In this document: one piece after another, positions 38,050-51,300 of the stretch
Layout: every line of letters starts with the position of its first letter
Position numbering within the stretch: position 1 is the first letter of the stretch
Assembly: GCF_020085105.1 (NCBI RefSeq)
Contig: NC_058062.1
Coordinates: 8,049,945-8,113,944, forward strand
DNA: 64,000 bases
Reading direction: 5' to 3'
From: Siniperca chuatsi
Taxonomy: Eukaryota; Chordata; Actinopteri; Centrarchiformes; Sinipercidae
Made by a program: the position numbers and the translations under genes
Notes under the pieces: generated by a model
Seen by the model: only the letters and a program-made list of their open reading frames with translations
What the model was told of the DNA's origin: nothing
Database searches by the model: none

Positions 38050-38520
38050 CAAGCTTTAGCCATGCTAGCAGCGTGGCCAGACTAAAATATCTCAGCAACT
38101 ATTGGATGGCTATTGGATTGCTATGAAATTTTGTACAGACATCCTACAGACTTTGGGGATCCCATAACTTTTCCCTATAGCGCCACCATGAGGTTGACAT
38201 TTGTGGTTTTGAGTGAAATGTCTCAACAACTATTGGATGGATTGCCATGACATTTGGTACTGAGATTCATGTCCACCTCAGGATGTAATAACTTTAGTGA
38301 ACTTTTCCTAAAATTTCAAAATTTAAATTTGTTCAATACTTTGGTTTGTGACCAAAACACCTTCAAAACTAATGATATTTACATCATCCAAAGCTCAACT
38401 TTAAGTTTAGTGCTAATTAGCAAGTGTTAGCATGCTAACATGGTAAACTAAGACATACCTGCTTAATCCCAGAATGCTAGCATTGTCGTTGCGAGCAACT
38501 GTGCCAGTTGTAGTTTTTGT
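38050..38520 (-). repeat. Interspersed fish repeat, copy B (inverted)
   Basis: Starts 'tagccatgctagcagcgtgg', then two tandem blocks of 'ctcagcaactattggatgg' / 'ctcaacaactattggatgg', 'gcgccaccatgaggttgac', 'ggtttgtgaccaaaacacc' and 'gttagcatgctaacatgg'. It is copy A read on the other strand. Confidence 0.8.
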
Positions 38521-40140
38521 GCCAGTATAGTCTTACAGAGCTGCTATCATGGCTGTAGATTCTTAGTGATGATCGACCATTGTATGTTTTTGAATTTCCT
38601 ATATATAAATAGTTGAGGAATGGTTTAGAATTATTCAATCTATAGAAGGTTAAATCATGAAAATTATATGACAACAGCAATATCTTTGCTCACTTTGTTG
38701 TTGTGGTAACATCCAAAAACAACAACAACTGTTTATCAGTAGTCATAAATATATGCAGTTCTTCTGCTGATTTTTCTTTAAATCATTCCAGTCGTTAAAT
38801 CGACTCTGTCAGGAATAAAGTATTAACTACATTCTGTTATTGTTCATGTGGAACAATTGGCTGTTTTTCTTAGCGGGAGATGTGATTTGAGTGTGAATTA
38901 ATGAAAACAAAAAATGACTAATGAAGCAAAAATTTTGACCTCTGCTGAGAAAGGCCCCGTGTTTGTCGGGCTGGATAAATGATCAATGCAGATCTATTGT
39001 GAGTTTGCACCAACCGACTTGATGGCACACTGCTGGAGACCAGAATGTTGATGTTTAATAAGACTGTTATTCCACTGCTAGTACATCCGTCTTTAATGTC
39101 ATGTGTGGACTAATTTATCTTTACGTTTACATTTACATAAGTGTAGAGCCATTTTCAAAATACGACTTCAGATTTGCTGTGCAAAATGGTCCAGCTCAGG
39201 GAAAAACCATGATAGTTGTTGTTGGAAGAACATTCTCTCTCTCCCCAGCTGTTAAGGCTATATCCATCTATCACATTAACTGTAACTGACAATCACTATC
39301 CATGCCCAGCTTACCAGTCCTCATGAGATTTGTGGTTCTGTTGTTTCAGCTATAAGAGAGACGAGCGGTTCACATTCACATAGAAGAACTGGATCATTAT
39401 GCAGTGAGCTCAGTCTGAAAGTCATGGGAATAACACATCTCATTTTTTTAATGAAGGGAGCTTGTCACAATAATTGTCCTGCTTTATTTCCTTTCTATTA
39501 CAAAGGCATGTAGTTCATTAGTCGACTACAAAGACCAAAAGCTTATAAATGGGAACTGGAATACAATAGTAAAGCTTTAAATGAAGTTAAGTGATACGTA
39601 TGCAATATAAGTAAATTATGAGGGAACTTCTGCTTGTATAATGTTGAAAATATGAGTCTGACAGTAGAAAAACATGAGAAGCCATGTTATATTGTATACC
39701 AGTGCCATATGCCTGATGCTGCTGTTGTTTCATTTTAAAGCAGACATAAAGAATTTACCACATAATCTGGAATTAGCATGGCAATGCAATAAATGATTAG
39801 GTTGCCGGTGCTAAAAATACGACTCAGGATCATGTGACTGTTTAACAAACAGAAAGGGTCATCGATTGAAGTCGGGAGTGGAACAAACCCATGAGAGTAG
39901 ATCCAAATGAAGTGAGTTAATCAAAGGAGCAAGATGCAGATAGAACATCCATATTATTGATTCCATAAATAAGAGGCATATATTTCACTTTTTGACAGGC
40001 TTCCTAGTTACTGAGCAATTTCGGATCAGAAAAATATTATAGCTGGCCAAAATATAATGCTGGTGGTACTTACTTGCTTACTTATTCATTGGAAGAATGT
40101 GTGTGGCAGATAATAGTGGGATATTTGGTTAAAATTCAAC
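38521..40140. other. Non-coding stretch, nothing recognised
   Basis: AT-rich with short open frames only. Confidence 0.5.
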
Positions 40141-40178
40141 AACTACGGGCAGGGCAGATTATGGGCCCCTGGGCACAG

Positions 40179-40219
40179 GCCCTCCACCCCTCCACCCCTC
40201 CACCCCTCCACCCCTCCAA
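40179..40219. repeat. Short tandem repeat, unit CTCCACCC
   Basis: About five copies of an 8-nt unit following GGGCCCCTGGGCACAGGCC. Confidence 0.9.
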
Positions 40220-40235
40220 CATCAGAGCACAACAT

Positions 40236-40378
40236 TCAGTGTTTGTAGTCCTTTTGTGTCTCTTTGTGGTTGTATTACATCTCTTTGTAGTGGTTTTGCT
40301 TCTCTTTGTGAATGTTTTCTGTCTCTCTGTAGTAATTTTGCATCTCTTTGTGGTTGTTTTGTGTCGTTTTATTGACTT
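40236..40378. repeat. Degenerate minisatellite (TCTCTTTGTGGTTGTTTT-like unit)
   Basis: Five or so diverged copies of a unit of about 25-30 nt with the core TCTCTTTGTRGTNGTTTTG. Repeats of this unit next to a 'gggcccctgggc' block are familiar from other fish genomes. It creates a spurious open frame rich in V and L. Confidence 0.8.
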
Positions 40379-40499
40379 TGATTGAAGAAATGTTAACAGT
40401 CACTTTAAGCAGAGGCTCTGGTCCAGTGGCCCCCTGACCTCTTCAGGCCCCTGGGCCACTGCCTGGTACACCCGTTCAGTAATCCCTCCATGACTACAG

Positions 40500-42455
40500 G
40501 TAGTGTTGGTGTTTTGCAGTCGTTTCTTAGAATTTTTTAAATAAATTATTGTTATATTTATAACATAAAATATAATTTGGAACTGTTGGGTGTCCTATTA
40601 ATGAATACAGAAGCTTTTTCTAAAGAAGAAAGTTAGGAAACGATGCTTAACATCCTTTATGCTATTATAAAGAAACACCTGTAGGAATTTTCAGTTTCAC
40701 AGATTTGTGTATTTCAGTACTGTGTTCCTCAAGAATAGAGCTGTGGACAGTGATGCACCTTCAGTCCGATTGTCTGTTTAAAGTGCCAATCTTTAATGTT
40801 TCAGTCCTGGTTGATTTGGCGACACCTAGTAACTGGTGGTAACAGAAAATGCTGTTTAATACTACAAGTCACAGAATTCTAGGGGCAGCAAAACAAACTA
40901 TTGTCATTTTAATAAAGAAGTCAGGCAATAGCTGGCCTTTTTCCATCATTCAGTGAGTAACCGTGATCTGATTTTATGCTGCACACGGCATGAGTCTGTG
41001 AACAGCATGGCACAGTGAAAGGAGTTGGTTACCTTGCTGAGAAGTTGGAGGTGTGCAGCCTGTCGCCTGTAGCTCTTCATCTAACAGCTCACTGTAGCTG
41101 CTGCTTTTTGTTCCATTACTCCCTGCAATATTTCAAACTGATCCACTGTCAAAAAATGCAAAAAATGATCGTTGTCTTGTTTTGTAGATGCATTATTGAT
41201 GAACAATAGCAGTCAGTGTCAAGCTCACTGACAAACACATTGGATTTCCTGTGACTACTTCATAATAAAAGTCAACTCGTGTTTCACCAGTTAAATGCTT
41301 TTAATTTGGTTTGCATTAGCAGTATTTTTTTGTCCGGGAATGTCGCCACATACACCCAGTTCTAAATGCAAGGACTTTCATATAATTTCATCAGTGGGCC
41401 ATAGGCTCAATCACCATTGTGTTAATTCATTTGGCACTAGATAGTGACTTGACAGCCATTTATTTAAATATAAATCTTCGAGATTTCCACTTTAAGGAAT
41501 GGCTTCAACTCTTTTCTTTTCCTCAGATGTGACCAATTGAGGTGGGAATGAGGAAGCCAGAATCCTGTGTCCCACAGCCTCAATTTACGTTACATTGTTG
41601 AGAACTCTGCTAAAGCCCCTTTCATTCCCTCATTCAGGATGTGAAGAAACTTTTGTTTGTTTCCAAACAGCAGCTGTGTTTTCCTGGAAAGTATCAGGTA
41701 TTGGCTTGCTGTGTGTTGATGAAACATTGCAGCCTGGGCCACTGATAACAAACACAACAACATGATTTGCCTGATTAATTTGAAGCTTTATTACTCAAGA
41801 GTGAAAGTTTATATAGCTTGCAGTCATGGTGATAACGCAATTGCTTCAGTGCCGCGTGTTGAAAATAGACTTTTCAGTCAATATTGCCAAATTTGCTTCA
41901 AATTTACATCAGGAAAACACAGCCAAGAGCAGCAGAAAAATATTGATGAGAAACAGACCAAAAGTAAAACACTATGTTGAGTAAAAAGTGCAAATGGTCT
42001 GGATCACCACCCTCATTGAACCAGCCACACACACACACACCTGAGCTGGTCCTGTTCTTGCAGGGCAGAGTCATGGCTCAGTAGAACAAAATAACAAACA
42101 ACTACAGGTTGTTTTTACATGGCTGGTTTGAAAAGTCATTACCATTTACAGTAAACAGTTGTGTTTCATATGGAGGGCACTCCTAGCAGCTTTGAGTTGT
42201 TTGAATATTCAACAATTAGTTTAACCATAAACTTGTAAGTGATTCGGAAAACAAAATCATGTTACTGTTGACTGAAAGTTTGAGGTTAAGGTTAAGATGA
42301 CTAAAACATTTGGTTAAAGAAAGATTATCATAATTGTTAAATATAAAAAAAAAAACTACAGTAAAGGAAATGCACACTTATTCAAGTGATATTCTGGCTC
42401 ACAGGTAGACATCAAAATACCAGACGAAATAGAAAGTAGAAATATGGCATTTGCC
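40500..42455. other. Non-coding stretch, nothing recognised
   Basis: Contains (CA)n of about 7 units near 42030. No gene or transposon ends seen. Confidence 0.5.
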
Positions 42456-42459
42456 CTCT

Positions 42460-42555
42460 GCGTTGGCACCATGAGTATCTGTATAAAAGTTCATGACAGT
42501 CCATCCAGTTGTTGATGAGATATTTCAGTCTGGACCAAAGTGGTGCACTGATAAA
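42460..42555 (+). repeat. Interspersed fish repeat, fragment C
   Basis: 'cagtccatccagttgttgatgagatatttcagtctggaccaaagtggtg' parallels the end of copy D (56205-56250). Only this part of the unit is present. Confidence 0.65.
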
Positions 42556-42559
42556 GAGG

Positions 42560-45500
42560 GTGCATATATATATTACCAAAAAGCAATATTAATTGTTGAT
42601 GGGAGACAGAACATAAACCATGCGACACCTGCCTAACCTAACCCTGACCTCCACACCTTTAGTTTCCACCATGCTACATAAATGGCACACTTTTCACATT
42701 GGCTCTGAAAATTGGCATTGGAGCTCATTTGTGCACTGCAGAATCATCCAATATGAGCATATAGTCATTTCTGGGGAGAAATGATCGTATGCTGTCCTCA
42801 CAGTCTTAGTGGCACATTCTAATATAACAGTCTGGTCGACCGCAGGGCTGAACTTGAAAATAGCTGCATCTTCTCAGAAGGAGTATAGGTGAATATTATT
42901 GGTTATCTATTGGAAACAACAAAATTGGAAACAGAAATGAAAACAAGTACCACAAGTACCGCTTCCTCCACAGCAGGATACCAACACATTTCCAAGTCAC
43001 TCAACTTGATTCATGGCTGAAATGGCAGAGCACACTCTACACACTGTTCTTGGCCAAAGTCTTGTGTGTTTTCATGAAGCAGGAAATCTGTCTCCAACCC
43101 AGTGGTGCACCCGGCGTTCAATGAAATCCTGATTCTTTGTGTTCATCCAAATATGTGAGTCGTGTAGCTGAAAGTTGTTTCTCATCACAGCGTCTATACA
43201 GCAGCCACACACAACAGAAACACACGCACACACAAAATACTGCTGTCCATCTTGTTTTGTGCACTGCTGTTTATTGTTTACATTGTTTCACAGAAAGCAA
43301 TTGCAAGTTATGAAAAACAAAATGGAATGAAATGTCACTATTAATCAATGTAATTGTGGACACTGATAGAAGTGGAAGAAGAAGATATAACTGATGATCT
43401 GGTGCCAAATGTGCATCTGCTGGCACTGAACTTAGACAGTGCACGGCCAAGGCAGCAGTGGGACTCTGCATTTATGATTTTATTGTGTATTTGTTTTTGA
43501 ATACCCTGTCAGGGATGCTTTATGTGGATACTTTGATAGATGCTTTGTAGAGATTCAGCAGCAGAAAATCAGGTGGCATTATCCATGACAAAAATGAAAT
43601 TAACTTATTCTCCATCATCACACTGGATGCGCAAACACAGTGACAATGGATGAGTAACCTACCATCGGGAGGCCGGCCTTACACTGGGAAACAAAAATAA
43701 ATCAACTCTGGTTGAGCAATTTTGTGTATCACCTTAATTGCATTCTAAACCTTGCGAGAAGGCTGAAGGCTGCACTCATTTCTGCTAATATTTTATTGAT
43801 GACAGTTATTATTATTTAAACTGTGAAAATCATTTTTGTATTAAAGTATGAGGTAATAGGAACACTATATATAATTGGGTAATAAATGTATGTATGATTG
43901 ATATATGTGTTACCCCACTTTTCCAATTTCAAGAATGTTAAATCATGTTTTTGACAGATCTTGAGGGCATATGAATGTGACAGCAATTTTATGACTGTTC
44001 TTTGACAGCTGAAACACAACACACATACTTCATGTCACCACATGTTGATTTGTATCAGGTGTAACAGTTGATTTTTACATCCCTCACTCAATCTCAGCCT
44101 CCTGGACTGGACTGGACTGGATGGACTGTATTCATCCATTTTGCTGCTTCAGTCTTTAAAGGATCTCCTTTTAATGATGTTTCACCTGAAGCAGGTGTGA
44201 AACTAGCTGACTGACAGTCGCTGTTCAAAGTACAGACTGTCCTTTTCCCATGGCACAGCCAAAGGCATCAAACAGCTAATTCAGGTCAGCAGTCAGGCAC
44301 TCGTCCCATGTATCTTTGGCAGCGACTATAAACGAGTGGAGCTTTGTGTGTTTAATGGCGTGTTTAAAACTTGTACAGGCAGGTTACATCTGCAGGTGAC
44401 CTTTACTGCAGTCTAATGCAGAGAGCTGCAGACTGTCTAGACCTAAACCGGTGCATATATGTTGGCCATGTTTTTATGACATTTTATGTCTTTCAAATCT
44501 CAATTAAAAATGTAAAGCTGCTCTAATCAATATTTTTATATTAACAAAGGATCAAATAACTACATGTATGTGAAAGATGTAAGGTGAAAGGAATTATCAC
44601 CTGGCTCTGCAGTTCCCTTCAGCTCTACTGAGCGTTTTAGCCTCTTTTAACTCACAGCAAATGTTTTGCAGAGGATCTAGACTAATCATTACACTTTAGT
44701 GTTTTAAAAACTTTCACTAAGAAACATTATGCAAGTTGTGATATCTTCATGGGTGACTGAAACAGTATTCTTGGTTTTGTGCTTTAGGCATAATTATAAC
44801 TATCCATCAAACTGATTTTCCTAGTCGCATGTTTGAGGGTTAAAAAATGTATAATCTTGGATCAGCTGTAATATTGTGTTATCTGTTTTAGCTTGATTAC
44901 CTTGTATCTCTACAATTTCTGAATTTAGAGGATATAGGAGTTCAGAGAGTCAGTACTGAGCCACAACAACTTCACGACTAGCAACACGTTCCAAGACACA
45001 TCGCATAAGTTCATTAGCAGCCATTTTCACAACATCCACTGTGGGCCTGTGCAGATTTGCAGCTTGTTCAATAAAGTCATGAAACCTGTAACTCATCTGC
45101 AGTGCAATAGTCTCATTATATTAAAGTTCACAAAATAGTAATTCTCTTCTTCCTTTATGTAATTTCTGCAGAGGTTTATGACTGGAGGAGGCGTTGATCC
45201 TCATATTACAGAGATAGTTTTGAATAACTGCCATGTGCAGTCATTACAGTGAAGGTAATGGCCATGTTATCTCTGATTATAAAACCTGGAGGAGTCTGCC
45301 TATTGAGTTCTTGCTGTCTCAGGCATGCCACAGCTCCTTTGGCAAATTATGACTTTTATGTTTTACACCAAATCCAATAATGCCAGAGATTTATTTTTGC
45401 AAAAACAAGTAGTTCACAAAATGCTGCATAAAGCATCTATGAAACATTTAGTTATTTGGTAATTTGTGCTATAATTAAAGAGATATGAAATGAAACAGTG

Positions 45501-46305
45501 ATCCACTCAATATATACTACTTAACAGTTCTTTAGGGAAGACGAGAGTGTGTCACAAGTTAGTAGCAGGACAGAACCACTTTAAATTAAAATTTTCACTA
45601 ATTATCTTCACAAACTTCACAAATAAAGGCTAATGTACATCATAATTGGTTTAAATTCAGCCTTCACCTATTAAATCTGGTGAAAACCCTGCTGAAAACT
45701 GAGAAAACAAAGCAACTAAAACTCATCTGAAAAAAGAAAAGTTGTCTTCAGGCTTAGAATGCAAAGTAATGAACAAACTTTGTTGCACATAAATGGAAGC
45801 TGTAGTTAAAACAGACCTAAATGTCTATCAGGTTTCTACCACATTACATCATCCTTTATCTTTATTAGAACTGACATGATAGTCTGCTGTTCATTAAAAA
45901 CAAATCCTCAACAAGGTAGTAAGGGATTATTTCTGGTTGCTGTTAAATGTTTATGATTTTAATATCCTTTCAAAAATAGTGTTGTAAATCTGACAGCAAA
46001 CTGCCGATTAAGTGATAAATGGATTATTAACTGCCATGTCAAGTTCCTGAATACTCTCTGTATTATACATGCTCATATTTTACATTGCATATACTGGATG
46101 TACAGTCTTTTTTTATTTGTCATTTGCTGTGTTCCCATGATTTATCTTTGATTAAAACCTGGTCAGTATATTAAATATGATGCTGTGAAGCATTTAAAAT
46201 TAGCTCCACCTCATCCAGCTATAGCATAAAGTACAGTTTACATGTTAATGCATCACTAATAATGGTCCAGTCATATGATGATACAACACTGACAGGGCCC
46301 ATTCT
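42560..46305. other. Non-coding stretch
   Basis: A short CTGGA-type tandem (44101-44126) and otherwise nothing recognised. No exon could be matched to the neighbour expected from human synteny. Confidence 0.5.
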
Positions 46306-46309
46306 GACA

Positions 46310-46475
46310 AACAAATACTTTTACTTTTGATACTTTTCTGCTGAAAACATATTTGTAGGTTTACTTTGGTTAAGTTGGTTTGATTGCAGAACTCTTACCT
46401 GTAATTGAGTATTTCTATAGTGTGGTATCACTACTTCTACTTAGGTAAATGATTTGAATACTTCTTCCACCACTG
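46310..46475 (-). mobile_element. hAT-like MITE fragment ending ...CTTCTTCCACCACTG
   Basis: The right end reads, on the minus strand, CAGTGGTGGAAGAAGTATTC followed by AATCATTTACCTAAGTAGAAGTAGTGATACCACACTATAGAAATACTC. I recognise this as a common fish MITE end. The other end is not clear. Confidence 0.65.
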
Positions 46476-46619
46476 GATCTAGGACAAAATACTGGTGTCA
46501 TTGCTGTCATTTCTCTGTTACTTCAGACCTGTGTAGTGATTACTACACTACAGCCCAAACTACTTCATGCAGACAAACGTGAGTTTACTCACATGTGACT
46601 TACTCTGCTAACAGTTCAA

Positions 46620-46960
46620 CATATAGCCAATGCAGCTCACGCTTCGCTTGAAGGCGGGATATTTAAGCTGTCACAGCCCTGCCCACTGTTCTGGTCTGCT
46701 GCTGCACATGCAGCGTTTCAGAAGGAAGCTAGCCTGCAAAACGCCAGTTTTTGGAAGAAATAATCGTCGTGCTCTTCAATATTCGGATTAGCTGTGCGCC
46801 TAAAACTGTCACTTCACGCCAAAAACTGGAGATTTTTTTTCTGCTGTTTACAACTTTTGACCACATAACTCTCTCCTGAGGAGATGACTGCTTCACTTCA
46901 GCAAAGCTAAGCGCATGTATGTGACGTCTGCGTGTTAGTGTGCTTTGCACTGGTAATGTG
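46620..46960 (+). promoter_or_regulatory. Possible promoter-like island
   Basis: A G+C-richer block in the desert with GGCGGGATATTTAAGC (GC box next to a TATA-like box) near 46654 and TGACGTC (CRE-like) near 46922. No open frame with similarity follows. Speculative. Confidence 0.2.
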
Positions 46961-48016
46961 TTTGTGTCTGCTGCTTTGTTGTGCTAGCTGAGCTTGTTTT
47001 TCTTTCACTTGTTGTTTGGCATGTCCATTATGATGCTTTCTTTGCTTGGATTTAGATGGCGAAACTGAAGTATGAAGAGTGTTTTGGGCTGAATTGGTTA
47101 TGTGACACAGTATTTCCTCTGTTGTCTGGCTGCAGACTCAGGTCTTTATGAGAGGGAGTACTGTATGTTGGCTTAAAGGATGTACACATTATTGTTGTCT
47201 TGCACACAGCCTACTGACTACACATAATTATTTCCTTGTCTTTTGGATAGACGCTCAAATTTACATTTTTCCCCACACACTTCATATTCAGCTAAGCATT
47301 AGAGTATTCAGTGGGTTTATGTGTCAGTTTCTTTACTCTTCTTCATATCATAATCACATACAAACTACTGAGCTCCTGTTTGCGGTACACACTGCTGCTA
47401 CATTCAGCTGCACTCTTTGCCAACCTTAATCTTATAGTCATGTACTGATGGTCATCTGCAGCTTATCATCGCTTCATAGCATTTCATAAGAGAAGTCTAT
47501 CTGCTACAAGCCATGAATATTGAGATATTGTTAACAATTATCTGCTTTTATAGCTGAGGTGTTGTAGTCTGGTGCTGCATATCAGGTGGAGTCCTACACA
47601 ACCAAGACTCAACAGCATAGCTGGTGTTGGGTTCTATATCTAATGCAGTATTGGCTTGACGTTATTATAGATATTCCCCACTATCTGCTATGAATGTTAC
47701 TTTATTTATAAAATAAATAATGTGTGGGGAGTGATGATGGCAGAGCCTGCAAGCCAAATATTAAGTAATTATTCAAATAATAATAATAATAATAATCTAT
47801 TCCATGTGAGCTGGCTAATGGATCTACAGTTAAATGCAAAAATCGCACTAAAAAACCTCCACAAATATTATATTCACATAAATCAGTGAAAGAAATGTAA
47901 ATCTTGATGCGACTCAAAAACATGTTCTTCCTATATTTTAATCTGCTGTATTTCTGTTAATCTTTTTTGTCTTCTCATCTTTCCTATTTCTCTTTAAAAA
48001 AATAAAAAGTTCAGTG

Positions 48017-48353
48017 TAGGGCTCCAACTAACAATTAAATTACATTATCTTGATCAAGTGATTAATTGTATGATCTATATCCTCTTAGAAAATAGTGAAA
48101 AATGCCCATGCTCATGATTTCCAGGGGCCCAAGTTGAGATACACAAATAGCTTGTAAGATTCAGTTTACTCTCATGCAAATATTTACATTTGAGAGGGTG
48201 GAACCAGTACATTTTTGGCATTTTTGCCCAAAAATTGTCTTAAACTATTAGATTATTGTCACAGCATTACTGTGACATTGACAATCATCAAAATTGTTGC
48301 TTATTCATTTTCGAGTCTAATCGATTAATCAACTAATTGTTTCAGCTAATGTA
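48017..48353. mobile_element. hAT-like MITE (TAGGGCTCCAACTAAC...), decayed
   Basis: Left end TAGGGCTCCAACTAACAATT; right part TCTAATCGATTAATCAACTAATTGTTTCAGCTA. It is the familiar fish unit with near-palindromic TCGATTAATC ends. No target duplication was found, so the right end has decayed. Confidence 0.75.
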
Positions 48354-48359
48354 CCATTT

Positions 48360-51300
48360 AGTAAGTACAATGTAGAGATGCCTTTGAATAAATATGAGCA
48401 CATATACATGTCATATATGTGCCAGTGCGGTAGTTTTACACAAGTTCCCCACAGTATTAAAATGTAACTTTAGTAGTAAATGTGTTTGTGGCGTGTCTTA
48501 TACATGCAAGTGGGGCTATTTTGTGTGTGTGTGCCTGTAGATAAAGGCCTCCATATCTCTGATATGATACAATATTAATCAAATATAATTTGCCCATACC
48601 ATATAATCACATTTCACACTCAATTTTATTAAAATAACTTTTTACAGTTTGGACAAACACACAGTTATTTCCACTCTAGTATTGCTGCAGCAGCAGAGAT
48701 TGCTAATATCAGTGAAGCGGATACTGTATGTAAATACAGTTTTATGTATAACTTTGGTTTCTTTAGTGTTAAATGAAGCAATCTTTATATTAATTCTTTC
48801 ATCGTCGGCTCCTGATGGACTACTGAGAGCTGTCACAAAATTGTTCCATTTGTTGCTTTGAAGTACAACAATGTGTAATGAAATGTGACCAAAAATACTT
48901 TAAACTCTCCTCTACATTATAACGGCATTCTCACGCAGTGGAAAGTATCCCATGGAAAATCTCATAAGTTAGGATAATGTGGGATATTACACAGAAGTGA
49001 CAAACATTAATGTTTCACTTTCATCTTTAAGTTGGTTCATGGGGTACATTCTGGCAAAATCCATCAGAATTAAATGCTTTTATGTATAAAAAGTGAAAAA
49101 CAACAGTGACAACCACATTATGTATGTGACACATAATGTTGAATGTTTTTTTTTTTTTTTTTTTTTACTGGTTTTGCTGCTAGAAACTGTACTTTGTATT
49201 GTTTATCTTATGTTTGTTTAACTCATTATGTAGATGCTTTGACACCAAGAAATATTGTGAAAAAGGAAAGGCACAAAACCAAAACAATTTTAATGAACTA
49301 CATTTTTAGTGATCTCAGGACATTTGCCTTCAAGCTCGGAGCATCTTGTACTTTTTAATTTTTAGAACTGGACTTAAGAGACTCACTAATGGATCCAAGA
49401 GCAATATACAGTATTCAGTACAGCTGTAGAAAACAGAGAACAGCCTGAAGGATTTGTTTCCATAATTGCTATCCAATTAATGAGCTAACTAAAACAGTGT
49501 GACCTGCAGCAGTTTCCTCTGCTTTGTCCTCAAATTCGCCATATTAAGTTGTGCCTAAATTCAAATGAATTTATTCTTAGTTAATGCTGCTGGCCCAGTA
49601 ATTCCTGCTTGTTGTGGTGTGAAACAATCCCAATGTATCAGACAGCAACCATTACATATTTTCAAATGCAAAATACACAAAAGTCTTTTAATAACACATT
49701 TGTAGTTTAACAAAAAGGTTTTATATAGAACTTCCTCTTCCATATTCATTTAAGCTCCACAGTGGAGGCCTGAAAGTTAGAACAGTGACGGCAGAGTTGC
49801 TCGTTCACATCTGCAGACAAGCTTGGAAAATGTGAACTAAAAAAATCACTGACTCGTGGAGTCTTTACAAAGATGACTGTAAACTTTGAGAATTTTTTGG
49901 GAAAGACCAACTGAAAAGGATGCATGCTTGCTCTCTTTTGTCGGATCAAGCTGGAAGGGACGAAATGGAAGCAACTTTCTTAATATTGGTTATCTGCTGA
50001 TACTGAATCCAATCAGATTCTTGTATTTGCCTAAATGTTGATTAAATATGTATCCGACACATTGAAATAACAGCTGCAGTAGGCTATTCTAAATTTGGTC
50101 TGCCTTATTTTTCATGAGCTACTAGATCCAAATATAAATTATTGATCTGATATGGATCAAAGTTTAACACGAGAATGTGAATCTGAAATTGACATGAAGC
50201 GATCAGCTAGAGAGACAGCAGTGTTACAAAGCGATCTTTGATCTCATAAATAATCTTTGGCTGAGCACAGACCCGACAGAAGTTTTTTATTTTGGCCTAT
50301 CAGGTTACTTAAACTAGCCACAACTGATATGACCTAACCTCTGGTGACGACTTTTTACCCACTGAAAGTGACAATTAGCGCTGGCTAAAATTCAGAAGCT
50401 AGCTGAATGTGTTGTATGCTGCTCTTTGCTAATAATAACAGCTTCATTACCATCTGAGCTTATAGCGAATCAGTCTATTTTGCCAACCTGGGTGTCAGAA
50501 CAGAATCAATCACCAAGTGCGACCTAATTTATTTTTTACATTCACACGCTCTTTCACTTGCATATGCAGCCAAATGCTCGCAGTGTAGAGCCCTGCTGTA
50601 AAGGAGAGCTGTTCTGCAACACTAGCAGGCTGAGGAGGACGAAACACAGAGTTCAGTAAAGAAAGGGTCGCCCTGATACCAATCTTTAGGATGCCATGCT
50701 TTTAGTAACGGTGACAGGGGATCAGATTGTCAGTTGAGACAAATCAGATGGTAACAGTCGTGCATATTGTAAATCTTCGTACAGGAAAATGTTTTGTCCA
50801 GGTTGTACAAACGAGAATGACTGAATGTTTTGTGCTTGTTATCTGCATTTTAATGAGTGCACATATTTCAAATAGTCAAGCAAGGACACAGGCATAGCAC
50901 AATATTACTGTGCATGATGAAAAACCCTCTAACTAGAGGACAGACACAGTATGTGCCTCGAGTATGTCTACAGATGCATGAAAGACAAAGGGTACAGATC
51001 TCTGTCAACACTTAATGTAGCAGATAAAATTAGACAATGTTGTGTCTTATGTTAGGAAATTCTGTGTTGGAAAGTGGGTTTAGTGACGTGCTGTATAATG
51101 TTTTCATTCTTTTAATAAGGGGCAATAAAGGGTAGTTTCACAGTCCTGGGTTGTTTTATTAAAATGTCATCATTATGTAACATCATTGTTCCCCACTAGA
51201 TCAATGACAAATGCAGGTGGAGGAGGATGAAAAGGGAACCACCTGTTGTGTGACATTTAACAGTTAATTTTCATTTTAGCTGTTTTTTAAATAAGTGTTT

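Noticed and set aside
40074..40385. Hydrophobic V/L/F-rich frame suggesting a membrane protein
   Set aside because: Produced by the degenerate TCTCTTTGTGGTTGTTTT minisatellite.
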